Assembly (NCBI RefSeq): GCF_932294415.1
Contig: NC_065536.1
Span: 9,654,974-9,718,973, forward strand
DNA from: Quercus robur
Taxonomy: Eukaryota > Streptophyta > Magnoliopsida > Fagales > Fagaceae
Direction of reading: 5' to 3'
DNA: 64,000 bases
The position numbers and the translations under genes are program-made. Positions within the stretch are counted from its first letter, which is position 1. Each line of letters starts with the position of its first letter. The notes beneath the pieces were generated by a model, which was given only the letters and a program-made list of their open reading frames with translations, was not told where the DNA came from and ran no database searches. Positions 1 through 10,984 of this stretch are shown one piece after another.

Positions 1-1380
1 CCCCCCCCCCCACCCCCCCCCCCGGCTTCTCTCCCTTTCAAATTCAAATCCTAAGGAATAACAAGTGTTGTGGCAGGGGTGTGCGTATGAGAGGAGTTTA
101 GGAATACTTTGAAATAAGATTGGGCATATTTAATCTTTTATCCACTTGAAATTTGGACTTTATTTTTATTAATGCTATGGAGACTTTGAAAATTAAATTA
201 TCGGTAATTGGATTTAATTTTACATACTGATTGTTTGAGGATTCTTTTACTCTTTTATGTAGACCTTGCAAGCTTGTTAGGTGAAAAGTTTACAAGTATG
301 TAGTCATTGTCATGCATCTAGCCTATTGGTTTGGTTGGAGGCATGACAATAAAATGGTATTAGAGTAAACCTAATATTGCTATGTGACTAGGGGGCACTA
401 CAACACAATGTGGGCCCTAATGAGAAATCAAGAATTTAAGTAGGAGAGATTGTGGTACTTAAAATTGTATAGATTTGATTGGATTGTTTAAGTGTGTGTT
501 GTATGGGCATGTGCTGAATCTCACATTGAGTGTTTATTAAGTGAATCTTGAGTTTGTAAGTGATTACGATAAACCTCAATTGTAGCCTGACTAAGCCTTT
601 TGGGTTATAAGTGCAAATGTGGCTAGGGCTATACTTAGGTCATTACAAAACAATTCTAAATCCCTCTTTTTTGAGTGTTACTCTTTGTGAGATCTATTTA
701 GAGTTTTAATATGAGAGTTTTTTCTTTAATCTAAACCATTGACTCCTTGATACCACAAAGAGTTGGTATTATTTTTGCCCGAAGTTTCGGATTGTGGACA
801 GGATTCTTTGGTGAAGGAGATTTGTGTAGAAGGATTCCAGAGGTTCTAGAACCACTACAGTAGGAAGGCAAGTGAGACGTTTGCAAGGATAACAACTTAT
901 AATAGAGATTTTAATTTCAAAGGTTTTGTAAGTAAATTTTTGTAACTCTTATTTCTAATGATTTATTTTTTACAGGGTTGGATCTATCATAATGGTTTTT
1001 CCTTTGTATAGTTTCTTCATTGGTTTTCTACTTTACTACCTTTTATTTCTTTTATTATTATTGTTTTTGAGTTGGTGATTGATAATTGAGGTTTAAATAT
1101 TATCCATACTATCTGTTTAGAATAATTCATAACGTTGATAAATTTATCGGCTGCATGACTAAACAGAATTTTGGAATTTGTATCATGACTTTTTTAGTGT
1201 ATGTAATATGTAAAAAACTAAATAAGATTTTTGACATTATATGATCCTCAATGGTCCAATGACATAGAGTTTGTTTCAAATTTTTTTTTTTTTTTTTTGA
1301 TAACGCGTTTGTTTAAATTTTAAGTTACCGCAAAGGTATGTCCATTGCCCACGCCACGTATAATCCTTTTTTTTTTTTTT
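1..1380. other. Gene-free stretch with LTR-like debris
   Basis: The window opens with a C homopolymer (1-23, one interruption). About 360-960 looks like decayed retrotransposon LTR sequence: it has a short-repeat-rich leader and the phrase around 516 (tgctgaatctcacattgag) that resembles plant Copia LTRs. No open frame of note and no clear ends or target duplication are visible. The 960-1380 stretch is AT-rich with T runs. The retroelement assignment is by resemblance only. Confidence 0.3.
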
Positions 1381-1384
1381 TGGT

Positions 1385-1610
1385 TACTTGAGGGATAACG
1401 TAGGCCCTAATGCCATATAAAGGTCATGAAGTCCAGTTTAGTCCCACTATTAATGTGAACCAGTCAACAAATAGCCATGAAACGTGTGTAGGAAATAGAC
1501 TCAGTCGCTTACCTCCCCACTTGATGCCTATCTCTTTCATTTTCTCCGATTATCACAATGAGAAAGTGATGGAACATATAATTCATCCATTTCTCTGTTT
1601 TTTAGTTAGA
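1385..1610 (+). repeat. Dispersed repeat, copy 1
   Basis: This stretch is clearly similar to 26,955-27,215, just upstream of the formin gene. Both contain a gcctaatgcc(a/t)tata motif, a 'tttagtcccac' motif, a run of aaatagac or aagagac, and a shared end 'gagaaagtgatggaNcat'. The 83-codon frame inside it is not conserved in the other copy, so it is unlikely to be coding. The class of element is not recognised. Confidence 0.5.
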
Positions 1611-2091
1611 GAAATACTCGACAATTACAAAATATATTGTGAAAATATGTTAGTAATTTAAAACATATGGTTTTAAACATTTATTATGGCTTCCTTAAAA
1701 ATGAAAAAATAATAATAAATTAAATTAAATTCTCCGTCTCACACCCTCCTCCACAAATCTCAACCATGCCATCTACAAATATTTAATTATTAAAGTATTC
1801 TTGAATAAGTTTGTTATCTACAAAGATATTAATTCTCAAAAGTTTTCTTGAATGACTACCGCACACTTATAATACGATAGTCACTCCACTAGTATAAGTG
1901 ATTGTGGAGTATAGAGGATAAGAGTCGGGGTTCAAGTCTCTAGGAAAACTCCACACACACCGCTTATATAGAAGCTTCTATATAAGTAGATGAAGAGTGA
2001 TGCTACATAAGCCACCTTATATTGCCAAGCCTAACATAATAGAATACACATTCACTCACATTCATACTCGTCTCTCCCAAGTTCACCCAAT

Positions 2092-2724
2092 ATGAGTTAC
2101 AAGCCTTTAGAGCTTTAATTCAGTCCGCTCAGGGATTGAAGAACGTAAATCATGTCAAAAAAATGAAACCTTATGCCGTCGTTTTCATTCGCGACCACAA
2201 CAATATCCTCCATTCCTCCGAGAGAAAAACATCGGTTGACTCGGAAGGTGGTTCAAACCCTACATGGAACTTCAACGTTTAGTTCACCATCAACCTTGCC
2301 ATAGCCAAGGAGAACTGTACGTCTTGATCTGGTTGTTAAGCTCAAGTCGCATCCTAAAACCCACGGTTTAAGGGACAAAGATATCGGTGAAGTCCGTGTG
2401 CTCATTTCGGAACTGCTGGAAGGCTTTGGTGATGATGATCGTGATGCTGCAAAAAATGAAAAACATATGAGTAAAAGTATTATTGTGACCTCAGATGGTG
2501 AGGCACAAGGCGCACTAGCTTTTTCTTATAAGTTCAGGAGGACTGTGGAGTACCCACCTACTGATCCGAATGTGAAGCAGAGGCCTAAAAGAGGTGTTAA
2601 TGGCTTCGCACGTCCATTTGTTGAGGGGTCGGGAGAAGGGTTAAGCTCGGGGCTAATGAGTGTGTTGGGCACGGTGTTTTTCTATGAAGATGACACGCCT
2701 GATGATGATAATGAAGCTAGATAA
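2092..2724 (+). pseudogene. SRC2-like C2-domain protein, broken copy 1
   Basis: This is a relic of a plant SRC2-like protein, a small membrane-associated, calcium- and lipid-binding C2-domain protein linked to cold and defence responses. The start (MSYKPLEL, 2092) matches the usual SRC2 opening. The frame then shifts to one reading SAQGLKNVNHVKKMKPYAVV, the first C2 strand. An in-frame TAG follows at the WNFNV(stop)FTINLA position near 2280, and a second frameshift near 2315 precedes LDLVVKLKS and GLRDKDIGEVRVLISELL. The tail (YPPTDPNVKQRPKRG, then an Asp-rich end) is open. One stop and two frameshifts make a functional product unlikely. The 3' flank to about 3160 is also shared with copy 2. 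The family call is from motif recognition. Confidence 0.75.
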
Positions 2725-4500
2725 ATATTCTTGAAATTGGGTGTGATCAACAGTTCAAGGAATTATAGGAATCTAAAGGGTTATATGATATCTAGGTGAT
2801 AATGCAAGCCCATGCACCTCAAAAGCTATGTATTGGAAAGTGGGTTAATTAGTCTTTCTGCTTTGGTGGTTTGTGCTGTTCAATTTAGTGTTTATTAGTC
2901 ATTCTACGAATGTCTTCTAACGATTAGTAATCGAGTTGCAGTGTATTGCCGGTGTAACGTTGGCAGCTTTTGTAGCTGCGTGAATCTTTATTTTATCCAT
3001 CAATTATCTTATGTGTTGTATTAGTCTTTTATTATTTTTTGTTAGATCTTTCCTACACCCATAAAGTTTTTATAATCAATCTTGTGTGAGAGTGCTTCTA
3101 AAGAATTTTCCGTGCAACAAACTTATATCAAAACCAAAGTTTGCTACCTAGGTGTTAAACAACTTTTGTATACTCTTTAGGGCATAGGACAATGATATTT
3201 AAGGTCTCTATAATCTTTTATATATATTTAATTTGTCCAAAAAAATGATACAGTGTGGAATAATGAAAATGATGCAGTAAAATGAAAAATGACGTGACAT
3301 TATTATATTAGACAAACTGAACACATGTATCAAGCTTATATGACACTTAACAAAAAATATAGATGGAATGATTGCTTATGCAAACGGAATATAACTTCAA
3401 GGGTAAATTGTTGTGTAAGTTCAAATGAGAGCTAGGAACCAGGTGAAAAGTTGGGTTGTGTGGGAAAGAAAAAGAAAAGGAAAAAAAGAGGTATATGAGA
3501 GTGTAAAAAGCTTACCATCATAAAGATTAAAGAGATAATGGGTAAATTATACTCGTGATTGTTAAAGTTTGGGATAGATTTAATTTTGGTTATTGAAATT
3601 TAAATTTTTTTTTTTAAAAAAAAAACATGATTTGGTCCATGAAATTTCAAAAAGAGAACAATTTCATCCTTACATCTAAGGGGTTAGTTTGATTTTGGTC
3701 TCTCAAACATTTGATCAATTTGATTTTGTTCCCATAATTATGTTTTTAAAAAGGAGTAATTATTTAGTATTTTAAGAATAATAATTTTTCTATTACATAA
3801 AAGTGTTTCCTGTTAATTAAATTTATAGTGAGAACTACCATTGGAGTGAGAGGAGTGAGTGTTTCTTTCAAAGAGCACAAGATAATTTTCTCTTATGTTG
3901 TTTGATTGATTTGATCCCTAAAACATGAGGCATCTTAGCATCCGTTTAGAGCACTAGCTAGTAGCAGATTACCTAAAATTGTGTAAGGGATGAACATGGA
4001 TAACCAAAAAAAAGCCCCAAAATCTACATACATAAGCTTACCCATTTCCCTCCTAAGATGGGTTTTAGTAACATTTGCTCCTTATCTCTAGGGAACATTA
4101 TTCATTCCCTAAACATTTGTTTATTATTTTTGTGCCTTTGTAACTGTGATAAACTAAAGTAGGTGTTTTGAAAAGTGAGGGGAATACTTAAAAATGAATG
4201 AAGAAATAATATTTAAATGAAATAAGGTTTAGAATAAGCAATTAGATGTGGGTGAAAAGAAAAGTGGTTAGCTAAAATATGGAGAAAATTTAAGTAATTT
4301 GCTACCAATGTTTAGTAGTGTAAATAGAAAATAGATGGAGATTTTTCCATTCTCTAAATTCAGGGACCAATTACAGACTTTTTGAATTTGAAGGATCAAA
4401 TTGAAATTACATTCATAGATTAAAAAATATACATATATGATTTACCCAAAAATTTAATTGATTGATGCTAAGATCAACATAAATAGTTGTGGCAAGGTAT
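2725..4500. other. Intergenic; shared 3' flank of the SRC2-like unit, then AT-rich DNA
   Basis: 2725-3160 is the 3' flank of the SRC2-like unit. It recurs at 10,735-10,980 and, after an insertion, at 11,926-12,035. From 3540 (gggtaaattatac) to about 4447 (atgatttaccc in reverse) the ends are weakly inverted, with 'drug-tag' phrases such as 'ggtccatgaaatt' and 'gggaccaattacag' typical of Mutator-like elements. No matching 9-bp target duplication is visible, so this is tentative. No gene is seen. Confidence 0.3.
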
Positions 4501-4516
4501 ATAAAGAAGAAATATG

Positions 4517-4538
4517 TGTGTGTGTGTGTGTGTGTGTT
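4517..4538. repeat. (TG)n microsatellite
   Basis: About eleven TG dinucleotide repeats in AT-rich intergenic DNA. Confidence 0.9.
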
Positions 4539-4734
4539 TTATGCTTTTATGCACCTGGCCATGATGTGAGTTACAATAGAAATATAAGATAAGATGTGGA
4601 TTTCAATTAGTTTAATTAATAAAGCTTTTTATTTTCAAATAAGAGATATTAGTTCAATTCTCAACTACATAAAAAACCAAGTAGTATCTTGGTTTGATAA
4701 ACAATCATCATAAAACAAAAGTCATAGATATGGT

Positions 4735-5215
4735 TGTCCAAAAGTCAAGTTTGTGCCCAACCCAAACCTGACCTGATCACTTCGAGTCCCAAAACGACAC
4801 CCATTGCCCAACCAGGAAGAAGCTTCAGTTTGAGTGAATTGGGTCTTTCAAGTGTCAGTCGAAGTCGGTTAACGGCAAGGAGAGTAGATTTGGCTGAAAT
4901 CTTATGAATTTGTTGAGATCTCAAGATTCTCAACAAGGTCTTGTCGGATTCACTGGGATCTCGATGAGATCTCATCAAATCTTGACCAAATCTAATCAGA
5001 AAAAACCTAATACTAGCAAAGAAACACACATATCAAGGGAGAACAGCGCACGACCTATGATGGTGGAGATTGGTCGGATCTATTGGAAGCAAGTTTTCAT
5101 GCGACGAGTAGCCAACCAACCCATCGAAATCAACTTCTAAGGCAAGGACCTGCCACCAACAATGTCATCAAATCCGGTCAGCTGGGACAAGTGAGGTGTT
5201 TCCACAGGCTGCTAG
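4735..5215. other. Unidentified GC-richer segment, likely transposon-derived
   Basis: This roughly 480-bp segment is richer in G and C than its surroundings and has overlapping open frames on both strands (94 and 78 codons). Neither resembles a family I know. It contains degenerate short direct repeats of 'gagatct' and 'caagat' type around 4915-4985. Its base composition against AT-rich flanks suggests a piece of a mobile element, but no ends are identified. Confidence 0.3.
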
Positions 5216-7031
5216 GAAAACCTTAGTCATAGATTCAAATTCATGCATAATAATAATAATAGTAGTCGTAGTAGTAGTAATAATGGAAAGATAAGGTACC
5301 ACTAATTAAGCACTAACAAATGCGCCTTAGTTGATTACATAGTCGTGGTGAAACTCATTAGAAATTGTGGAAGCGTAAGTACGTAACAATCATAGGTAGT
5401 TATAAAGCCATGGTTACGTATTGGAAAAAATAATCTGCTTACCACTAAACGACATTCACAAACTGGCCCGTAATATCATTCTCTTTGAATAGGGTTTGGC
5501 TTCATATCAAATTAAATTATTGCTGCATGTCTTGCATTCTACCTAAAGAACTTGTTGGTATTTTAACATGACATGTAATTGAAGATTTGGTGAAAAAGAT
5601 TTTACATTTTGTTGTATCTATTAAAGCCAATGTCACCACGATATGGTGAAAAGGATTTTACATTTTGTTGTATCTATTAAAGCCACCGAAACAGCCAAAC
5701 AGGGGACGCTCTTGTCAAAACAAAAACAAAAAAATCAGAATATATATAATATTTCCAAATCTACACAAAAAGCACATTTTAAATGTTATTGAATTTGCTT
5801 CTCAAAGAAAAAAAATGTAATTGAATTTGCTTTCACGTGCTTTCGGACAGTTTAGGCTAAAATCAATGACTTCAATCATTCGTTAAATAAAAAATATAAA
5901 AAATCAATCAAAATTATTGAAGCAAGAGAGATGCCAAAAACCTATGATCATGATAACGACAGCCACAAGATGATGATAATGATAATATAATAATATCAAA
6001 TTTTGACTTGTCCACTATATAGAATACAAGAAAGGCCTAGCTCAAGTCAAATTGGTTGACGTTTACGATTTACCGCAACCCTTTTAGGAAACAACTTGTA
6101 GTCCTAATCATAATAAGCTACTCCATGATGTTAAATAATAAAAGTAAAACAATAATTTCTCTAGTGTGCTCATGGTTATCCTGATTCCATACTAATAATA
6201 ATAATCAAATCATGGTTTTACGATTTTTGTTAACAACTTTTGCTAGTGTGGTGTAGCGATAGGTCTTGTGTTCAAGTATCAGTATCGAATCATACTTCCT
6301 AATATACAAAAATCGTGATAATGAGGTTGAGTAGTGGCACGCCTTGCTATGTGCCGATGGTGCCAATTAGACTTACCAAAAAGTCCAAATAGCAACGTAC
6401 CATGAAATGTAAGACAATGATTACACACACGGACTCCCTTTTTCTTTTTTTAAATAAAAAAATTATATTAATTTGTTAATAAATTATTTTTATGAAAGTT
6501 TTGATACAATTTTCATAGGAAATATAACAAACTGTAAAAATATTTAGTGTTTTTTTTCTTTTCCCATAATTTTTTTAAATTAGTATATTATAAACGAATT
6601 CCCTTGAAGCATCTAAATAGCGATGTACAATGGGACGTAGGGTAATGATTACACACGCGAACTCCCTTTTTTCTTTTTGTAAATAAAAAAATGGTATTAA
6701 TTTGTTAATAAATTATTTTATGAAAGTTTTGATACAATTTTTATGGGAAATATAAAAAAATGTAAAAAAAATTTAGTTTTATTTTCTTTTCCATAATTTT
6801 TTTAAAAAAAAAGTATATTATAAATGAATTCCCTTGGAGCATCTATTAAAAAAAATTCATAATTCAAATTTATTATAATAACAACGTATTAGTGCTTGAT
6901 TAAAGCCCTCATTAGATAACATCCGACAAATATTGACCACACAATTGAGAACCACAAAAGATTAGATGAACCACCTTGAGGATTAGTCATTCCTATCATT
7001 ATTAACACATTCATATAACTAAGAAGGTTAT
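5216..7031. other. Gene-free stretch with local tandem duplications
   Basis: 5252-5285 is a degenerate TAA/TAG triplet tract. A roughly 50-bp segment is duplicated at 5590-5635 and 5643-5688 (both contain gattttacattttgttgta). 6383-6844 is the 230-bp tandem repeat listed separately. No gene-like frame is seen. Confidence 0.6.
6383..6844. repeat. Two tandem copies of a ~230-bp unit
   Basis: Unit 1 (6383-6610) and unit 2 (6611-6844) match along their whole length. Each starts near '(a/t)ccaaatagc' or 'tctaaatagcg' and includes 'atgattacacac', 'aatttgttaataaatta' and 'gaaagttttgatacaattt'. Each ends near 'gaattcccttg(a/g)agcatct'. They differ by scattered substitutions and A/T-run length changes. 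Nothing coding is seen. Confidence 0.85.
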
Positions 7032-7797
7032 TGTGGGCACAGGTGATCCGAGCACATTTTTGGACTATGGGCCCTACCCAAGAATGATTAAAGACTCAAT
7101 GATGATTAAAGATCCATGTGAATATAAATAGGAAGACCGAGGAGAAAAGGAGAACTGGCATGGGAACTGGGGTTCCCGAGGAGTAAAGACATCTCGAGAA
7201 TGCTTTAGGTAGTCAACCATACTGGAAAGAGGAGCTCCAAGGAAGGTAACAGAGCTGTGTCAGTAACAAAAAGAAGAAATATCTGGGAAGGTGATTGTCA
7301 CCTCCATATTTAATGTACTGCACCAACTGAACTAGCCACATTTATGAAGAAATGACACCTGAATAGTGTCTTTATAGCTCCTACTACCTCTAAAAAGGTC
7401 TTGATGAGACAAGCATCCAATGGGTTCCCTAGAAATTGAACAGGTGGAAGGCTAGGATGTATTAGAGGGAACTATATAAGGAAGTGACATCCATAAAAAT
7501 GGGCATGCAATACTGGAACAAGGGAGAGGAAAAAAGGAAATACAAGAACTCATTGTAAAAAGATTATACATGATCAATATATGAACAATTTGTCCTTAGA
7601 CTTGCCCAAGGAGGAATTTTATGTTGAATTTATGTCTCTTACCCTTTTAGCTGGAGCCTAGTCATTCTTGCGCCTGAACTTATGTAGTTTTGTAGTTTGC
7701 TTATAAAATCCACCCTCTAACAAATATATTGTTTTGGGCTTATTGGGCTGACACACACTGTTCTATGTGGGCTTAAACCACAATTCTAGTCTTTACA
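7032..7797 (+). mobile_element. Probable solo LTR of a retrotransposon
   Basis: The segment starts TGTGGGCACAGG and ends CTAGTCTTTACA, so it has TG...CA termini. It carries a TATA-like box (actatataagg, about 7469), followed by a purine-rich leader and AT-rich polyadenylation-like sequence. Flanking 5-mers are GTTAT (7027-7031) and GTCAT (7798-7802), a 4/5 match as expected for an aged target duplication. There is no primer-binding site or internal coding region, so it reads as a solo LTR. Superfamily is not assigned. Confidence 0.65.
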
Positions 7798-7858
7798 GTC
7801 ATGGTAATTCAACATTCATTAATTACATCCCCGAAAGTGTCATAGACTATTATAAATA

Positions 7859-8051
7859 GAGTAATGCTATAGATACAAATTATTTTATAATATTTTTACA
7901 AACTGCTGATGTGATTTTTTAGCATTTTTAAAATACTTATGAGTAAGTAAAAATGTAATGTTAGTTATAGACCATATTAGAACTAGTAAGAATTTATTAT
8001 ATCAATAGCTTTAAAAATATTGTAAAGTAGTTTATAGTTATATCATTACTC
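7859..8051. mobile_element. Mutator-type MITE
   Basis: The ends form about 40-bp inverted repeats (GAGTAATGCTATAGATAC at left; the right end reads GAGTAATGATATAACTAT in reverse complement). Flanking 9-mers are TTATAAATA (7850-7858) and TTATAGATA (8052-8060), an 8/9 match. A 9-bp duplication is the signature of Mutator-like transposition. It is non-coding and related in ends to the elements at 40,557, 51,308 and 59,929. Confidence 0.75.
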
Positions 8052-8690
8052 TTATAGATAGTTGCTTGTCTCAAAATTGGGTCATAGGTGGTTTTTCACT
8101 TTTTTTAGACTCTAGGCCAATCTTAAGATAGACAATTATAAATTGGATAGCAATATTGAATATTGATGCTAACGTGGATGGTTATGTTGTAGATAATTTG
8201 GTGTAAGGACTGTAAAGAAATGCGTAATAAACAATAAGAAAGGATGCAAATAATATTTTGCAAGATAACATACTTGGAACTTGTAGCAATTAGTATAAGA
8301 GTTCATTTTTAAAGACAATGGTAATGGGATCCACTTAGAAAAGAAAATAAAGAAAAATATGCATATATCTTTTTTATTTGTAAATATCAACATATAATGT
8401 AATTGATTAATGATAATACGATCCAGTGATATTTTCACTTTTTTTTTTTTTTTTTTTTGAAGTGAAGTGACATTTCCACTAAATCGGTTTTTTTTTTTTC
8501 CTTTTCTTTTCATAGATTTTGTATGATTTGAAATTTATATTATCCATTTTATGATAATTGATCCATACCATTAGACTAAAACATCAATAGATTTCCTTTT
8601 TTATGATCATAGAATTCTTATTGAGATCATTTATTCGATATAAAGATATTTTACTAATTGAATTAACTAAAAAAAAAAATTGATGTCTAG
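8052..8690. other. AT-rich intergenic DNA
   Basis: Poly-T tracts at about 8440-8460 and 8487-8500 create a long reverse-strand frame rich in Lys and Phe. It is low complexity and has no recognisable domain. No gene is seen. Confidence 0.6.
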
Positions 8691-8728
8691 TGTTGACCCG
8701 TCTGGTGTTGACCCGTCTGGTGTTGACT
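8691..8728. repeat. 15-bp tandem repeat, 2.6 copies
   Basis: The unit gtgttgacccgtctg occurs twice in full and once in part. It lies immediately upstream of the third SRC2-like relic. Confidence 0.85.
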
Positions 8729-8739
8729 CCTGTGCTGAT

Positions 8740-8935
8740 TTACTCGTATGATGATGCTAATGATGAAGAAGTATACTGAAGCTAGGTTTGATCAAGAAGT
8801 TTGGGATCTGAAGGGAATATATATTGGAAAGTGGATTGTCCTCTGTTGTGGTGGTTGATTTGCTATTTAATTTCGTGTTGTGATAGTCATTCTTAGAAGG
8901 GAATGACTAGTGCACACAGCTAAGTATACATAAAG
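8740..8935 (+). pseudogene. 3'-end scrap of the SRC2-like unit, copy 3
   Basis: The Asp-codon tract and 3' flank align with 2695-2925: GATGATG(C/A)TAATGA, then 'aagctag', 'tttgatcaagaagt', 'gatctgaaggg', 'tattggaaagtgg' and 'tagtcattct'. Only the last few codons and the 3' untranslated-like part remain. This indicates a third, almost erased copy between the two larger relics. Confidence 0.6.
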
Positions 8936-9114
8936 CAATCACAGTTGTATTTTACAAGGGAACTCCTAACATTAACTAGTCACATTTTTCAAAATTGTAA
9001 CTTAAAGTCACAAGTTTCCTTGTAAATTGTATTTTGCGTGTATTATATATGTGTATACTAAAGTGTGTGTAATAAACACTACCCTTCTTAAAATATATAT
9101 ATCTCTGCCTCTTT

Positions 9115-9660
9115 GTCAAAGCACACCTTCACAAATCTCAACCGTGCCATCTACAAAGATATTATCAAAGTCTTCTTGAATAACTAAGAACTTTTTTCTT
9201 TTGGTTTTGCCTCTATTTTAGCTTTGGCTTCCTTCAAAATGAAAAATAATATGCATTTGTTCCTCAATGTTTTTGCACACAATTTGTGTAATCTTTTTGG
9301 CACTTGAATGGGGGTTTTAATTATGGAAGTTCCTAAACCTCAACACCAGGTTTCATTTCAAAAATAATGTGCGGTGATGGTTTTCATCGTTTAAAGGTTT
9401 TCTTAGGTGGAACCATCGAGCTCCAGCTAAATTCTCTGAGCATGAATACTTTACATACTATCCCTTGATTGAGAGGTTTATGTCGTTTTATTTTTTGTAT
9501 TCCACGTGGAAAAGTAACCTTATTTTATTTGTAGCGTCTATTTTTGCATGGTTGAAGGATAATAAGAAACCTTAGTGGAAGATTAGTAATTAGTAATTTG
9601 CTATCAAAAAGGCCACAAAACTTTACCTGAAGTCCAGATTGATGTTGATGCGGATAATTT
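9115..9660. repeat. Duplicated segment (partner at 12,480-13,000)
   Basis: This stretch and 12,480-13,000 share long blocks, including ctattttagctttggct, 'atatgcatttgttc(c/t)tcaatg', 'atggaagttcctaaacctca' and 'ggtggaaccatcgagctcca'. Each lies near an SRC2-like relic, so it is part of the same duplicated unit. It may descend from a gene, since several blocks are conserved, but no intact frame or known domain is recognisable. Confidence 0.7.
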
Positions 9661-10322
9661 GTAGTCTATTTTTTTTTTCTTTTTTTAGTGATGAAGAGGA
9701 CTTAATAAATAAAAGGCAAAAAAAAAATCATCAACCATAAAATAAATAAATATAAATTGAAGTAAATAGAAATGAAAACGGAAAATAAAAAATAAAAAAA
9801 TGGAAGAGTAAAGAGATTGAAGAGAGTTAGTGTGAGACTATGAGAAGACTTGCATTGATTGATGAGGTATTTTGAATAAAGGTAGCTAGAAGGTAAAATA
9901 TAGGAAAATAATGCAAATTGAAAAGGTGAAGTAAAGGAAGCTAACAATAAAAGTGGTAGGGTTTTGTGATGCTGATGAGTTAGGGGAGGAGAGAAATTTG
10001 AATGAAACAATGAAACATGGCCAGTCAATTTCATTTGTGGCGGGCTTTTACAAAAGTTCTTTAACAAATGCCTTTAGAACATTTTTTTAATTAACTATTT
10101 TAGAAAAAAATTTATATCACTTTTATTGAAATTAAAAAAAAAAAAAAAAAATTTCCTTTAAAAACTTTTTTGAAATAATTCATTAACGAATTCCTAAACT
10201 TTTTCCTAATTATAAAGTTTTCTTGACTAAGTCTACCATCTACGAAAGATTTTAATTTTTAAAGTCTTCCTGAATATAAGTCTGTCATCTACAAATATAT
10301 TAATTAATTGTAAAAATCATCT
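9661..10322. other. AT-rich gap between duplicated units
   Basis: A 121-codon reverse-strand frame (9702-10067) is dominated by Leu, Phe, Ser and Tyr from low-complexity A/T sequence and has no recognisable domain. The last 100 bases repeat the short 'ccatctacaaa(t/g)atatt' motif also found at about 1770, 9150 and 10,285. No gene is called. Confidence 0.5.
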
Positions 10323-10730
10323 TTGAATGTGGATTTGGTTGTTAAGCTCAAGTCACGAAGTAAAGCTCACGGTTTAAGGGACAAAGATATTGGTGAAGTC
10401 CGCGTGCTCATCTCAGAACTGCTGAAATGCTTTGGTGATGATGATGATGATGCAGCAGAAGATGAAAAACATATGAGTAAAAGCATCGTGACCTCAAACG
10501 GTGAGGCACAAGGAGCACTAGCTTTTTCTTATAAGTTCGGAAGGGCTGTGGATTACCCTCCTACCGATCCGAATGTGAAGCAGAGGCCTAAAAGAGGTGC
10601 TAATGGCTTCGCAGGTCAATTTTTTGAGGGGTTGGGGAAAGGGTTAGGCTCAGGGCTAATGGATGCGGTCACTGAGGTGGGCAAGGCGATTCTCGATGAT
10701 GATGATGATAATGAAGATAAATATTCTTAA
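10323..10730 (+). pseudogene. SRC2-like C2-domain protein, 5'-truncated copy 2
   Basis: A continuous frame reads NVDLVVKLKSRSKAHGL, then GEVRVLISELLKCFGDDD, FSYKFGRAVDYPPTDPN, and ends with a GLGKGLGSGL stretch and an Asp-rich tail. It corresponds to the second half of the C2 domain plus the variable C-terminal region of SRC2-like proteins. The N-terminal half present in copy 1 is absent. The frame has no ATG at its start (it opens at TTG), so it is unlikely to be translated as such. It is better preserved than copy 1 in this region: no stop or frameshift, and identical motifs such as PNVKQRPKRG. It is a fragment of a recently duplicated gene whose intact parent is not in the window. Confidence 0.7.
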
Positions 10731-10984
10731 GCTCATATATGCATCTCATGAAGCTATGTATTGGAAAGTGGGTTAATTAGTCTTTCCGCTTTCGTGGTTT
10801 GTGCTGTTCATTATAGTGTTGTATTAGTCTATAAGAATCTCTTCTAGCGATTAGTAATTTAGTAATCGAGTTGCAGTGTGGTGTAATGTAGTGTTTTCAG
10901 TTATGGTGTTGGAAGTTTTTGTAGTTGCGTTAGTCTTTATTTAATCTATCATGTTATATTAGTCCTTTTAAAACTCATTTTATT

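Noticed and set aside
1890..1939. Possible tRNA-derived SINE with A box (TAGTATAAGTG) and B box (GGTTCAAGTCT)
   Set aside because: Both boxes match the consensus well with 28 bases between, but no SINE body, 3' tail or target duplication could be seen, and cloverleaf pairing is not evident. Kept as a possibility only.
6249..6279. A/B-box-like pair near 6.25 kb
   Set aside because: The boxes are only about nine bases apart, too close for a tRNA-type promoter.
9702..10067. 121-codon reverse frame rich in Leu/Phe/Ser
   Set aside because: Low-complexity A/T DNA; it looks hydrophobic only because of T-rich codons. No conservation in the duplicate segment.
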